A stretch of 64,000 nucleotides of DNA from Blepharisma stoltei. Lineage: Eukaryota; Ciliophora; Heterotrichea; Heterotrichida; Blepharismidae. Position numbers and translations under genes: made by a program. Under the pieces are notes generated by a model. It worked only from the letters and a program-made list of their open reading frames with translations. It was not told the DNA's origin and ran no database searches. The stretch spans positions 372,001 to 436,000 of the forward strand of contig CAJZBQ010000010.1 of the NCBI GenBank assembly GCA_914767885.1, written 5' to 3'. Below, piece by piece: positions 22,322 to 33,128 of the stretch (its first letter is position 1; every line of letters begins with the position of its first letter).

Positions 22322-22865
22322 TATTCACTTTTAAATTGGAACAAAAAGTCCTGTTCAAATTTAAAGGGGTAATTTTTTTTTTTAAAAAATTATATTTAAA
22401 TTTTTCTTCATAATTTTTTTTTTTAAATTAAATACAATACTTTGTATTTTTATGAAAAATTAAATAAAAAAGTTATAAGATTTGACTTTAAAACTGTTTA
22501 AATAACATTCTACTTGCACTTTTCTATTAAATTAGGTCAAAACTAATTTTTTATAAAAATTAGTATTTTTATTTTTAAACTTTTTTAAAAAAAAAAATAA
22601 AAATTGAGCACAGTACCCTCAATTTTTTATTTTTATGAGAAATTAAATAAAATCATTAATAAATTTAGTCTTAAAGATGTTTAAATAGCATTCTACTGGC
22701 ATTTTGTCTATTAAATTAGGCAAAACTAATTTTATAAAAAATTAGTATTTCATCAAATAAAATTTTCCTATTGAAAAAAAATTTGTTCAAATTTAAAGGA
22801 GGCTTAAAGTACCCAAAAAATTCAAATTTTACCGATCTTTATTCCAATTTAAAGGTGGGAAGTTA
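22322..22865. mobile_element. Family C TIR element with internal duplication
   Basis: About 542 bp between TA at 22322 and 22864, in the intergenic region. TIR motif is CTTTTAAATTGGAACAAA, with CCAATTTAAAGGTGGGAAG at the other end. The interior holds two diverged copies of a ~130-bp segment (about 22440-22570 and 22619-22750), each with ..ATTAAATTAGG.CAAAACTAATTTT... A shorter sister copy at 54287-54554 has one. Confidence 0.72.
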
Positions 22866-23183
22866 GTGTTAATAGCTATAAATAATTGAACAATAATGGA
22901 GTAACTCAAATCATTATTAAATTAGTTGTATTAGAAGATGGAATTAAGATACAATTTAAAATTAAAAAGGCCATCTATTTCACTCAACCATAATTAATCT
23001 AATATTAAATTTTTGTTTGATTCTGTTGAGTAGGATGCTTATTTTTCTATCTAATCTATTTCTGCTGACGATTGTTTTATTATCTATATGAGAAGATTGA
23101 TAAAAATTTTTCAATTATTTTCTTTAATTATCAAAAATTTTAATAAAAACTTACCAATTATTGCTTTTAATTAATTTTCTTTT

Positions 23184-24560
23184 TTAGTATTTTTTGTAAG
23201 GTGCTTTTGTGTTAAATTCTGGCTGCAAAAATTGCTCAATATAATCTTCATAAAACGTATTCAATCTAAATGTTCTCCTGTTTATTTCTCTTATATCTTG
23301 AGCTCTCGCAAGAGTTTTGATATAATCCATCAAGTTAAAGAGCTCTTTATCGTGTGGATCATCATGTCATGATATAATAGGAACTCCATTATCCAGCTGG
23401 TACCCAAAGCTATATGCAGCATTATCGACGATCACTATGTCTTGGATTCTTCTATTTGCCAAGATCCTCAAGTCTTTAATAAAAACTCCTTGGACATTTA
23501 TGCAATTTTCTCGGAATAATCTATGATGCACAAATTCCCCAGTTGGATCAAGAAAATCAATAACGACATCCGCATAACATTTTTGGCTTGCAGTGAAAAT
23601 AATGACTTCAAAATCTACACTTGCTTCTTTTAATACTTCTCTTGCATATGGTCTAATATTTATTCCAGCCTAAATGACAGTTACATTTATAACTTCGCCT
23701 GTAGGAAAAGTAATTGGAAGGATTACATCAGGCTTTGAGTTTTCTTGTCCTTCACAACAATGGACAAGGGTTTCATCTAAATCAAAAACAATAGTCTTTT
23801 TGTTCAAATACCCTGGCTTTTTTGGCAAATTCACTCTTTTAGCCTGAATTTGATGGGGATCTATAGCTGGTAGCATCTTGACGAATTTCAAAGCTTGGAA
23901 GGTTTGGAAAAGATGCTCACGGTACACAGCTTCGCTTCTTTCTTTTAAATCCTCTGTGCTTTTGGTGATTTTTGACATTTCTGGCGATTTTACTTGTGTG
24001 ATTAATTGGGAAAATTCTGTCTCTTTGCGCTGCTCAGCCGCTCTAGGGCTGCCAAGCTGTTTTTCTTTGGAAATGCTGGGTTGATATATTTTAGAGGCAG
24101 ATACAGATTGACTTATTTTGTTTCGATTTGATCGGTTGGTAGGTGTTCTTGACGCTTTTGGTGTCAAATTCTTTGTTGAGGCAGAATTAACTCTAGATAA
24201 TGATTGCTTGGGCTGAATTTCTGATCTTGAACCAGAAATTATATTTTTATTTTGCAAAGATTGGAGAGACGCACTTGATGACAGCGTTCTCCCTGTAGAA
24301 TTTGCACTATAGTTAGATTTTGGAGTTTGAGAGCCAGGGGAGCTGGGAAATTTTATTGGTTTTTTTGTTCTCGCACTACTTGATACTTTTGTTGAATCAG
24401 AAATCGGATAAATTTCAAAATTTTTTGCTTCATAAGGCAATTTAGAAGTTGAGCTGAATTGAGGACTGGCTGCTTGCGATGTATATTGGGTTTTAACGAT
24501 TCTTGGACTACGCGAAATGAGATGTGGGGTTGATAATGAATTTATGTTGAATTGGTCCAT
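23184..24560 (-). CDS. CTD/SCP-type HAD phosphatase with long disordered N-terminus
   Basis: 453 residues in two exons; the 15-nt intron is 23670-23684. The C-terminal ~210 residues are an FCP/SCP-like phosphatase: catalytic TIVFDLDETLVHC (DxDxT), ..NIRPYAREVLKEASVDFEVIIFTAS.., HHRLFRENCIN, KDLRIL, IVIVDNAAYSFGYQLDNGVPI and ..YIEQFLQPE. UGA is Trp in ISWHDD. Such enzymes dephosphorylate RNA polymerase II CTD or, in the Dullard/Nem1 group, lipin. The first ~220 residues are Ser/Thr/Pro-rich and unlike known domains. No TM segment, so SCP-like is more likely than Nem1. Confidence 0.87.
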
Positions 24561-24726
24561 GATCAAAAAAAATGATAGATTATTGGTAAAGTTGAAAATT
24601 CAAAGTTTTTGATTTTTGAAATTAATTAATTGTGGAAAAATATTTCATTATATATGCTGTTTTATATTTCCATATTTGCATTTTTATTTTCATTTTCCGA
24701 TTTCTGAGAAAAGTCTATCAATATTT

Positions 24727-24980
24727 TACTCTCTATCCGTGAGTGAAAAAACTATTGGAAAAATCCCATAAACACACTTTCTGTGAGTAAAAAAACATTT
24801 TTTTATTTATATATTATAATGAAATCTCTAGATAATTCTGCAAATTTTAAGCAGCATGTATTTTAAAGCGGTAATTTTACAAATTAAATTCAATTTTGCT
24901 TTCCAATTTTTGCGAATTAAAATTTTTTAAATCCTTTCTGTTAACAATATTTTTTGTTAGCTAGCAAAGAGGGGGAATTA
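24727..24980 (-). mobile_element. Family A MITE, decayed, intergenic
   Basis: 252 bp between TA at 24727 and 24979, reverse orientation. Termini CTCTCTATCCGTGAGTG and TTAGCTAGCAAAGAGGGGG are eroded; the interior keeps the family AT-rich core. It lies upstream of the PLK4-like gene. Confidence 0.68.
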
Positions 24981-25032
24981 GAAATTTGATTTTTCTGTCA
25001 ATTATTGTGATGGAATCAGTTAAAGTTTTAAA

Positions 25033-26370
25033 ATGGAAGAAGCATCACCAACCCAAAGTATCGAAGTATTTATTACCTAGAATTTTGAAATAATTCGCCC
25101 ACTGGGCCGTGGTGGATACTCTGACGTTTTTCATGTGAAATCAATTGAGACGAATGAAGAATTCGCTCTTAAAGTAATCAAACGAAATAAGCCAGCGCAG
25201 GCTTTGAATAGAGTAAAAAACGAAATAAGCATCCAAATGAAGCTTGAGCACCCTAACATTGTCAAGCTTCATACAAGTTTTGAGGATTCGTCATTTATCT
25301 ATCTATTATTGGAATATTGCAGTGGAGGAGAGCTGCACTCGTATATCAAGCAAAAAGAAAGACTCAGTGAAAGCGAAACTAGACGGCTCTGCAAGCAGAT
25401 CATTAATGGGATTGACCTTTTGCACTCCAAAGGCATTTTTCATCGAGATTTAAAGCTTGGGAATGTGCTATTGAACAAAAACAAAACAATTGCAAAAATC
25501 GGAGATTTTGGACTTGCAATCGAAATTGAAGGGGACGACGAGATGAGGAGAACGATCTGTGGGACACCAAATTATATTTCACCGTAAATTTTATTTAGAG
25601 AAGCAGCTTCAAGAAAGCCATATGGGCTGGCATCAGATATATGGGCATTTGGGTGCATTGTTTATGCGTGCTTAGTTGGAAAGCCACCATTTGATTGCCC
25701 AGAAGTAAAGCAGACATTGAATAAAGTGAAAAATTTGGATTATTCAATACCAGACTATTTAAGTCAGAATGCAAAAGATTTAATTGCGCAGTTACTATCA
25801 CCTGATCCATGGAAAAGATTATCAACGAGCCAAATAATGTCGCATCCATTTTTTAACAATAATTCGATCCCAAAGTTGCAGATCAAAACGGACTACTGCA
25901 ATAGAGACTATTACGAAGGAGACACGTCACCTCTTATTAAAACAGGAAAAGCAAGGACTGGAACTGATACAAAAAATGGTAGTAGAGCATCAATCGCTCA
26001 TAGCACAAGAACCACTCAATCTTCTGAAGGGGAAAATATGCCTTTAAAGTATGATCAGTCACAACAAGTCAGAAGAAGCCTCCAGCTCGAAAGCATTCAG
26101 CCGCTAAGTCTTTATAATTTAGATCCATTTGTACATACTCTGAATAATGGATATATTGAGATCACAAATCAAGGAAGCATAAAGGTTTATATTGCAAAAA
26201 GACTTTTAGAGGTATCTTCTGATGGACAAGTAATATTTTACCAGGGAAAAAGGTACACTCTAAAAACAATGCCAAGATCAGCTCAAAAATTGTATCTCTA
26301 TGCATCCAACTGTGTAGATGTGATAAGGAAGCATTCAGTACAAAACTCTTTTGATTCACAATATATTTAA
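25033..26370 (+). CDS. PLK4: Polo-like kinase, PLK4/SAK type
   Basis: 435 residues in three exons; introns 25066-25080 and 25584-25598, both 15 nt. Kinase domain: LGRGGYSDVFHV loop, ALKVIKR, FHRDLKLGNVLL, KIGDFGLAIEI, RRTICGTPNYISPEAASR, SDIWAFGCIVYACLVGKPPFDCPEV. CGTPNYISPE and the ..VKQTLNKV.. insert match PLK4 rather than PLK1. A C-terminal ~90-residue block (..LSLYNLDPFVHTLNNGYIEIT.., ..VIFYQGKRYTLKTMP..) resembles a single polo-box-like fold. PLK4 licenses centriole/basal-body duplication, fitting for a heavily ciliated cell. The stop is only 27 bp before the MCM10 start. Confidence 0.85.
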
Positions 26371-26397
26371 AGTAATATAATAAATCATAATTACGAA

Positions 26398-27375
26398 ATG
26401 GAGGTGAATCATGAACAAATATTAGAACTAAGGGTGAAATTAATTTAGAGGCAAACAAAGGAGCTTAAAGATAAATTGCAGAAAGAAAAAGAAGAGCAGG
26501 TCAGAAATAATTAGAAAGCAAAAAGCGCGGGTATTCAATTCGTAGTTGAAAAACACTCAAAAATTTATTTAAAGTAAGTTTTATTCAGAAAGCCTGCGCT
26601 ACTGGAAGAGGAAGATTTTGACAGAGTTTTAGTGAATAGGAAGTTTATCAAACTAAGTCAAGTTCAAGATCTAATAACTCCAGAAACAGTTCTCGAGCAG
26701 GATTGGGTTACTGTTGGTATAATTGTTCTCAAATCTGAAGTAAAAAAGGCTAAAAACAATACCAGCTTCATTATTTTCACCTTAGGAGATCTTGAAGGTC
26801 ACGAAATTAGATTTTTCTTGTTTGGAGAGGCTCATAATACTTGGTGGAATCTGCCTGTAGGAGAAGTTATCGCTCTCTTGAATCCTTCACCTTTTCAAGG
26901 CAAAGACAACAGCTTATCATACAATATTGAAAAGCCTGGAATGCTGCTCAGAATTGGAGTTTCACTGTATTATGACAAATGCAATGGTTTTATAGGTAAT
27001 AAAAGATGTGAAGGGTACGTTAACATCAAATATGGAAGAGTTTGTGGGCTGCACTCAAGGCCAAAAATTAAAAGTCTTAGGCCTGAGCTCGCGAAAGCTG
27101 ATTTTGTGCCTAATAAAAGAGAAAAAGTTGGGCCGCCTAAAAAGCATAATTTGCCAAGGCATGTGTATGAGCCGAAACCTTCAGAATTCACACAGTTAGA
27201 TCGATATTTAGCACTGAGGAATAAGCAAAGCAAGGAATATGTTAAGCCTGTCGAAATTGAAGTAAATAATGAAGAAGTTGATGAAAAAATTGCAAACGAG
27301 TTAAAAAGGAAATTTATTGAGAAAGAGCAAAATAATGACACAGCTCTTAAAAGATTTAAGCCAAATGAAATTTAA
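26398..27375 (+). CDS. MCM10: MCM10 replication initiation factor
   Basis: 310 residues, four exons; introns 26434-26448, 26500-26514 and 26574-26588, all 15 nt. The central OB fold reads ..DWVTVGIIVLKSEVKKA.., ..FIIFTLGDLEGHEIRFFLFGEAHNTWW.., PVGEVIALLNPSPF. It is followed by the Mcm10 zinc finger CNGFIGNKRCEGYVNIKYG.. with spacing C-x8-C-x11-C-x2-H. A short coiled coil precedes the OB fold. MCM10 binds ssDNA and MCM2-7 and is needed for CMG helicase activation. It is shorter than animal MCM10, missing the C-terminal winged-helix domain, like yeast-type core versions. Confidence 0.9.
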
Positions 27376-27420
27376 AACTATCGTTTTATGAATTTTAAAT
27401 AAATAATAAATAAATCCAAT

Positions 27421-28110
27421 ATGATTGGCTTTATGAATACCACTGAAGATGCTAAGAAATTAATTTTCGAAGCCAATGATACAACAAGGAAGACAACTTT
27501 TATTTTGCTCGGCACACTTGCGATAATTTTTATCCACCTTGGACTTTCTGTAGAAGGAACAGGAGCTGCATGGGAATGCGAGCTGGATAATAGCAGTCCA
27601 AAACATTTATACATTTGCAAACAGCTTCGTCAAAGTGCATCTTGCAGAACTCTTACAGGCCCTCTAAAAGCAGAAATACTGCTGAATTCAAATAATGAGG
27701 TCAAAGCATCAGCTTATATTGTCTGTCCTTGGGAAAACGCAATGACTGAGCTGAGGATTTGCTTTGCACTTGGGGCTGGGATGGCTCTTTTTATAGGATT
27801 ATTTTCCTTAATGAAAGAAGACAAAAAACTCGCAGAATTCCATATAAACAGCACAATATTTTTCAGTTTATTATTGGCAATTGCAGCTACGTTTGATTTA
27901 TTCGCGATTTCAGATTCGAGAAACAATAATTATGCAATGTGCAATTTAACCAATGATTTTGAGCTTCAAGAAGGGATTGTTGGGGAAAAAATTGAGTGCA
28001 CACATACAATATATCAGGTCACTGGATATTTAGGATACGTAGCAGGTGGGCTTTTATTAGTTTCTGCTTATTATATGAAAAACTGGAAGAATAATTTAAC
28101 CTTAGATTAG
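27421..28110 (+). CDS. Four-TM membrane protein, unknown
   Basis: 229 residues, single exon. Four hydrophobic segments at about 25-45, 116-136, 148-168 and 198-218. Between TM1 and TM2 lies a Cys-rich loop (WECELDNSS.., YICKQLRQSASC.., YIVCPW), and another (MCNLTNDF.., IECTHTIYQ) before TM4, consistent with disulfide-bonded outer loops. The claudin/MARVEL-like layout is suggestive only; no family is recognised. Confidence 0.65.
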   Translation: MIGFMNTTEDAKKLIFEANDTTRKTTFILLGTLAIIFIHLGLSVEGTGAAWECELDNSSPKHLYICKQLRQSASCRTLTGPLKAEILLNSNNEVKASAYIVCPWENAMTELRICFALGAGMALFIGLFSLMKEDKKLAEFHINSTIFFSLLLAIAATFDLFAISDSRNNNYAMCNLTNDFELQEGIVGEKIECTHTIYQVTGYLGYVAGGLLLVSAYYMKNWKNNLTLD

Positions 28111-28141
28111 CAATAAAATCTTAAGTAAAAAATGTGGAAAA

Positions 28142-31100
28142 CTATACAATACTGTCTCCAGAGATAATAGAAGCAATTGACTTCGATATGACAGTTTCGT
28201 TTGAGTTCTTTTTTACATGAGAAGATGACTGCTTCTTAATGTTTGGCAACCTTAAATATAGCTCCGCACTCATTAGCTGCTCTGCTTCATTTTTTTCACT
28301 GTTTTGTTCAAATTCCTTGACCTTTCTCAGCCGATTTTCAAGATGTCTTATTTCTTGCAAGACCAATTTATTTCTTTTTTCCTTTTCTTTCTTACTGAAC
28401 GTAGTACTTCTATTGCTCATGCTATAAAGTAAAGGGAGGCTTGCAAATGTTGGGCTATCGATTTTAGTTCTAGCTTTCAAATTTGCATGTGTTCTTGAAA
28501 TCTTCATTTGCTTACTCCCCCCCCCCCCTCCGTGAGCGAACAAAAAAATTTTGTTCGCTCACGGAGGGGGGTTAATTTTTTTTTTTAAAAAAAATTTATA
28601 TATAAATTTTATAAAAAATATTTTTTTCGAAATTTAAAAAAATCCTAATTTGCAAAAAATTGGGAAGCAAATATTAATTTAATTTGCAAAATTTATGTTT
28701 TAAAACGCAATTTGTTTAAAATTAAACAGAATTAGCTCTAGATTTCATTATACTAATTATCACTTATATATCAAATTTTTTTTCCATTAAAATTTTTTCT
28801 ATTAAAAAAATTTTTGTTCACTCACGGAGGGTGGGTTTTTGGTCAAAAAATGGCGATTTTTCTAATGGTTTTGTTCGCTCACGGAGGGGGGGGGGGAGTT
28901 AGGAGTTTCATCAGAAATTTCATCTAGTTCTTTTTCTTCTTCCTCTCCTTTTCTTTCTGGGATTTCGCTAAAAAGCTCGTTAATTTCTTCAAATATTTTG
29001 GATCGTTGGTCCTGCTCTACTTTGCTAGATAAAGGCTCCATAATTTCAAATCTGGTTACAAATTGCTCAAAATCGTCTTTAAGAGCAAAAGTGTTCTTTT
29101 TGGTAAGTCTTCTGATTTGCCGCTTCTTATGCTCTAAAATTGACTTGACAACGGGGTCAGTTGTTTTTATATTTTCAGTTGTTTCTGTGATTGAAAATAG
29201 CTCTTCCATATCTGCTGAAGCTTTTTTTAGTGCTTCAGTATTGCTTTTACCTTCAAAATTAGTTTCAAGTTGAAAATTTAGTTCTTGGGTATATTTTCCC
29301 ATTGCAATTAAAATTGCTTTTAAAATTGATATTGATGTTTGTGATCTCGTCTGCAAATTTTGATGGCCTACACATATCAGTTTCGGTAAATTATTCAATA
29401 TATTTAATGCACTTCGGTCTTCAAGATTTGATAAAAAATCTTTGACTTCTTTAGGATTTGTAAAGTATTTAATGATGGCATTTTCATCTTCATTTTCACT
29501 AAGGATCACTGAAAGCTCTCCAGCTTCTTGAAGAAGCTCAGTGAATGAGTTTTTACTTGTAGGTGGAAGATAAAGCGAAAACTCAAGCGGCTTTTCAAAC
29601 ATTGATGAAGATTTTTCATTTTTTTTAATTGATGTATCTTTTTTTAGTTCATTAAACCGCTCTTTAATGTTTTCTATTAACCCTTTAAGTGTTGAACAGT
29701 TCGCTTCGTTTTCAATGTATTCAACTTGTTTAATTAGTCTTTGGACTATTTGGATCAAGTACAATAAGGCATATATCGAAAAATTTTCGTATGAGGTGGA
29801 GAGAGAGTGTTGGAATGGTGTCGGCTTTTCTTCAATTGCAGAAAGCAGCTGGTTATAGGTTTTGAAATGATTTTTTTCAAAAAGAGAAGAGGATTTCTCT
29901 TTTATTGAATTTATTTCTATTGATAAAGCCCCTCCCAATCCAAATTCTGATAGCTCAGCTATAAGGTCCTCATGGCTTCATGTCAAATGACCGAGTATTT
30001 TTGATATGCGACGGGAAAAATTTGTTCGAAGCATCTTTGATAGGAGATATTTGACCCAAAAAAACATTAATTTCGGCCAATAGCACACTATTTAAATATT
30101 TTCGAACAAATTTGCTTTGATGAAATGCACACTATTAAAAGTCACAATCATTGGATCTGCACGTCCTCATATCGTTTTTTGTGGTCTTCTTGGGAGTCCA
30201 CCAAATTCATATAGTATCTTTCTAAACTTTCATTCTTATATGCAATAAGCTGATACTCTTTAATTATCTGCTCAGCTTCATTTGGCCCAAATCTTTCTTG
30301 ATTAATATCCTTGCCCACAATTTAATTAAATCGCGGCGGTGAAAAATATGCCCTTGATGACACACACCGCTTTAGGCGCCAAAATCGTTTTATAGCGTAA
30401 ACCAAAGTGCAGGTCATTTAATCAGAACTCTTATGGGGCGAGTAAGTCTAGGGAGTAGCTGGTGGCGATTATAGTCCAGACATTAGTAATCCGGATAATT
30501 TTTAGGCCATGGATTCTTTCCCTGTTGGTTTCGGAGGGAGTAGGGTTTTTTTCTTGGATGCCACTCTTCCTCAATGTAGCCGACAAGAAGCATTGGGCTA
30601 ACTTTACCTCCATGGAACCCCGCAAGACATACAGCACAAAGGGGTTTCTCTAGCTACTCAAAGCTCAGGGGTATTGGTCAATCCCCAGATCACAGGAGTA
30701 GACCACTGTTGAGACAGGATTCAGGCGACTGAATTCCTCTGGAAAGCAGGCTCCTGTGGTCTCAAGCGTGCGGAGCCATAAAATTTAGAAGGCTGTAAGT
30801 CCTTTAATCTTAATTTTGCCCACAATTTCTGATATTTTTTGTAAAAAAACTTTCACCTGCTCAGCTGATTCTTTATATTGCCTAAAAGACGCTTGATTCT
30901 GATTATAACTTTCCAAGGAATTTTCCAATCTACTAAATAAAACCTTCTTTTTCTGTCCATACTCTACATTTTTAAGCTTTTTAATTGTAATATCTTTTTT
31001 ACTTTGCTTTATCTTCTTGTTGATATTATCAAAAATATCCTGCTTTGATTCAATTTTTTGTGATCTGATCTCTTTACTTTTATTGTAAACTTTATTCATC

Positions 31101-31687
31101 TTCAAAGCTTCATACTGTGCAATTAATAGGCTTGTTCCGGATTTATGGGATATAGACCGGATATCCTCAATATTTTTTGTTAGCCTGGAATATGTTGACG
31201 ATATTTCATCAATTTTCCCTTTTGCTAAAATATGCTGATCTTTAGTTCTTTTTCACATATAATCTAACTGGTCAGTTGTTTCTTGCTCAAGCAATTCATT
31301 TATTTCACAATCTTTAAGTTTTTTATAAAGGCTCTCAATTTCATCAAATAACGTTTGACAACTTTTCTCAGTATTAATTCTAGCAGATGCTTGGAGGGTA
31401 TTTCTTGATTTCCCCTTAATTGAGGATATTTCTTTGATTAATGAATTTATTTGCTTTTGTTTTTGCGAGTTTGAAAACACTAATTCATTCAATTTTTTCA
31501 TTAGCTTTGCTTTTTGGTTATTTTCTTGAGTTAAATGGCTGAAGTCTGATTTTCGTCTGTTTAAATATTCGCTTTCAATTTCCTTATCAATTTTATTATA
31601 CTCTTCGTTGAAATTGGATTGTAGAGTTTCATATTGTTCTTGCTGCATAAATTTCGGTCCTATGCTATAGCGAGTACGATCACCCAT
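28142..31687 (-). CDS. Long coiled-coil protein, interrupted by three different transposons
   Basis: 818 residues once a family A IES (28513-28899), a family F MITE (29974-30162 plus one 8-bp TSD) and a family D element (30324-30815 plus one 13-bp TSD) are removed; the sum is a multiple of three. Junctions read ..DEISDETP|KQMKIS, ..KKRYED|LIAELSE and ..KISEIVGK|DINQERFGP. UGA is Trp in LDYMWKRTK. Mostly heptad coiled coil with the segment YKNESLERYYMNLVDSQED; possibly a ciliary docking or filament component, but no family is firmly recognised. Confidence 0.78.
28513..28901 (+). mobile_element. Family A MITE, full length (IES)
   Basis: 387 bp between TA at 28513 and 28900, with C/G homopolymer ends and the standard palindromic left terminus. 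Almost identical over long stretches to the copies at 17172, 55165 and 58946, so it was mobile recently. Removal restores the coiled-coil gene frame. Confidence 0.92.
29974..30162 (-). mobile_element. Family F hAT-like MITE in coding sequence
   Basis: 189-bp element from GGCTTCATGTCAAATGACC to ..CATTGGATCTGCAC, flanked by the exact 8-bp duplication GTCCTCAT (29966 and 30163). It holds a stop in the minus-strand gene frame. Excising it with one TSD copy restores ..HKKRYEDLIAEL. Confidence 0.78.
30324..30815 (-). mobile_element. SINE-like family D element in coding sequence
   Basis: 492 bp, GC-rich, reverse orientation (starts AATTAAATCGCGGCGGTG, the inverted 3' end). Flanked by a perfect 13-bp duplication TTGCCCACAATTT (30311 and 30816). 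Removing it with one TSD joins ..KISEIVGK to DINQERFGP in frame. Confidence 0.88.
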
Positions 31688-31769
31688 TTTTTATATCATT
31701 AAATATTAGTGTTAATCTTAATTTAAATTAGTATTTAGCGTGCTGTTTTCTTTTCCAGATTGTTTAGAT

Positions 31770-32165
31770 CGCAGCTAATCCTTTTATTCAAGCTTTTTAC
31801 ATCACCTAGCTGCCCAACGCCATGCTCTATTTAAATAACTCCACAGGAATCATAAGCAAGTTCAACCACAGATCAGCAGAAAGTTCAGATGCGCGTTGCC
31901 TCATCCTCACTTTACTACGCGTATATTCCGCCTATGGGTCTCCTTCTTAACTCTTAAAATCCAAGAATCAGTTGCTCTATTATGTGCTGGATGTCCTGAT
32001 AGCGCCGTCGAAGCCGGTGACGTTTGCCCTAGGCGTACCCTGGCGATCGAAGCGGGTTGGCCCAGAAACCTGTAGGCCCGATGCGGCGAAAGGTAAGCGG
32101 CAGATCTGGGGAAGAGTCTACCCTGTAAGGGACGTTAAACGTTATAAATCCTAATAGAATAGAAT
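31770..32165 (+). mobile_element. SINE-like element with TAGAA microsatellite tail, intergenic
   Basis: GC-rich block (..CGCCGTCGAAGCCGGTGACG.., CCGCCTATGGGTCTCC) in an AT-rich intergenic region, ending in several TAGAA units near 32150. It shares the CCTAWGGGTC motif with family D copies, but the tail differs, so it may be a separate subfamily. TSDs were not identified. Confidence 0.5.
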
Positions 32166-32223
32166 AGAATAGGATATCCTGATAGCTGATAAAGATTTAC
32201 TAGGAAAACAGATTTATTAAATA

Positions 32224-33066
32224 TTAATCAGTTATATAAACGACTCGACAAGTCCACCAATCATAAAACCACAAAATAAAAGTGAGCGTCAAAAAATACG
32301 CGATCCATCATTTTTCCTGTCCTTTACTTCTCTCATTTGCACTGTTTAAGTGGTAATTAGCAACTTTCATGTAGCTTAAACTTTCTTGGGCCTCTTGTAA
32401 TACTATTTATATATTACTGTGCTGAGTCATTTCTTCATGCTCAAGGACCTTTTGAGCAAAAAATGATAAAATTGAATTTAATTCATAGGCTGTTTGTTGG
32501 GACTTTAAAATTGACTCGTTTTCTTCTTTATATTCTGAAAGCAACTGCTGGTTTTCTGCTTCAAGTCCTTCATTGGTTTTGACGTTTTCTATTATGCTTC
32601 GATGTATTTCTACTGAGGGTTCTTCTTTTGATAAAATATTTGCTCTAGCTTTTTCAAGTTCTTGAATTCTCGCCAATTGCTTCTGCTTTAAAATTTGGAT
32701 TTGCTTGGTGATGTCTGTGATATCTGACATATGAGAATATAGGCAAGAAATAATTGAATTAAGATGGCACTCTTCTGTTTGGTTTTTAGGTTTCTTGAGC
32801 TGCTTTAAACTCTCAATTTCTCTATTGCATTTTGCCATAAATGCTCTATATCACTTTTACACAGCTTCATTTTCAGGTTTAGATTGTAATGAAAATTTAT
32901 GAGCTTTGAGCTGCTTAAGAGTCTCGGAAAGGCTTGATTTCATGCGAATGATTTGAAAACACTATATAAAGTATACTAAATCTGTAGATTTCTTAATAAA
33001 TTCACTTGATTTTTCGTTTGGTAAATAAGTGTGCTCTGAAAATATATTTTCTGTAATATCAGTCAT
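32224..33066 (-). CDS. STX18: Syntaxin-18/Ufe1-type Qa-SNARE
   Basis: 265 residues after removing three 15-nt introns (32403-32417, 32846-32860, 32962-32976). The N-terminus (MTDITENIFSEH..) and ..FIKKSTDLCFQIIRMKSSL match the syntaxin-18 start. A SNARE motif (ELNSILSFFAQKVLEHEEM.., continuing HILQEAQESLSYMKVANYH) is followed by a single TM anchor (WWIAYFLTLTFILWFYDWW). Syntaxin-18 is the ER Qa-SNARE for Golgi-to-ER retrograde transport. UGA is Trp just before the anchor. The last intron is essential, since without it the protein would lose half its SNARE motif and the anchor. Confidence 0.87.
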
Positions 33067-33128
33067 AATTATTAGTTTATTCAAAATTTGATTAAAATTA
33101 ATTTTTATTTATAATGACTATCAATTTC

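Noticed and set aside
28862-28943. ORFs beginning or ending with translations such as MFAHGGGG or SPPPSVSEQNH
   Set aside because: These residues come from family A MITE ends (CTCCGTGAGCGAAC); they mark IES edges, not real protein termini.
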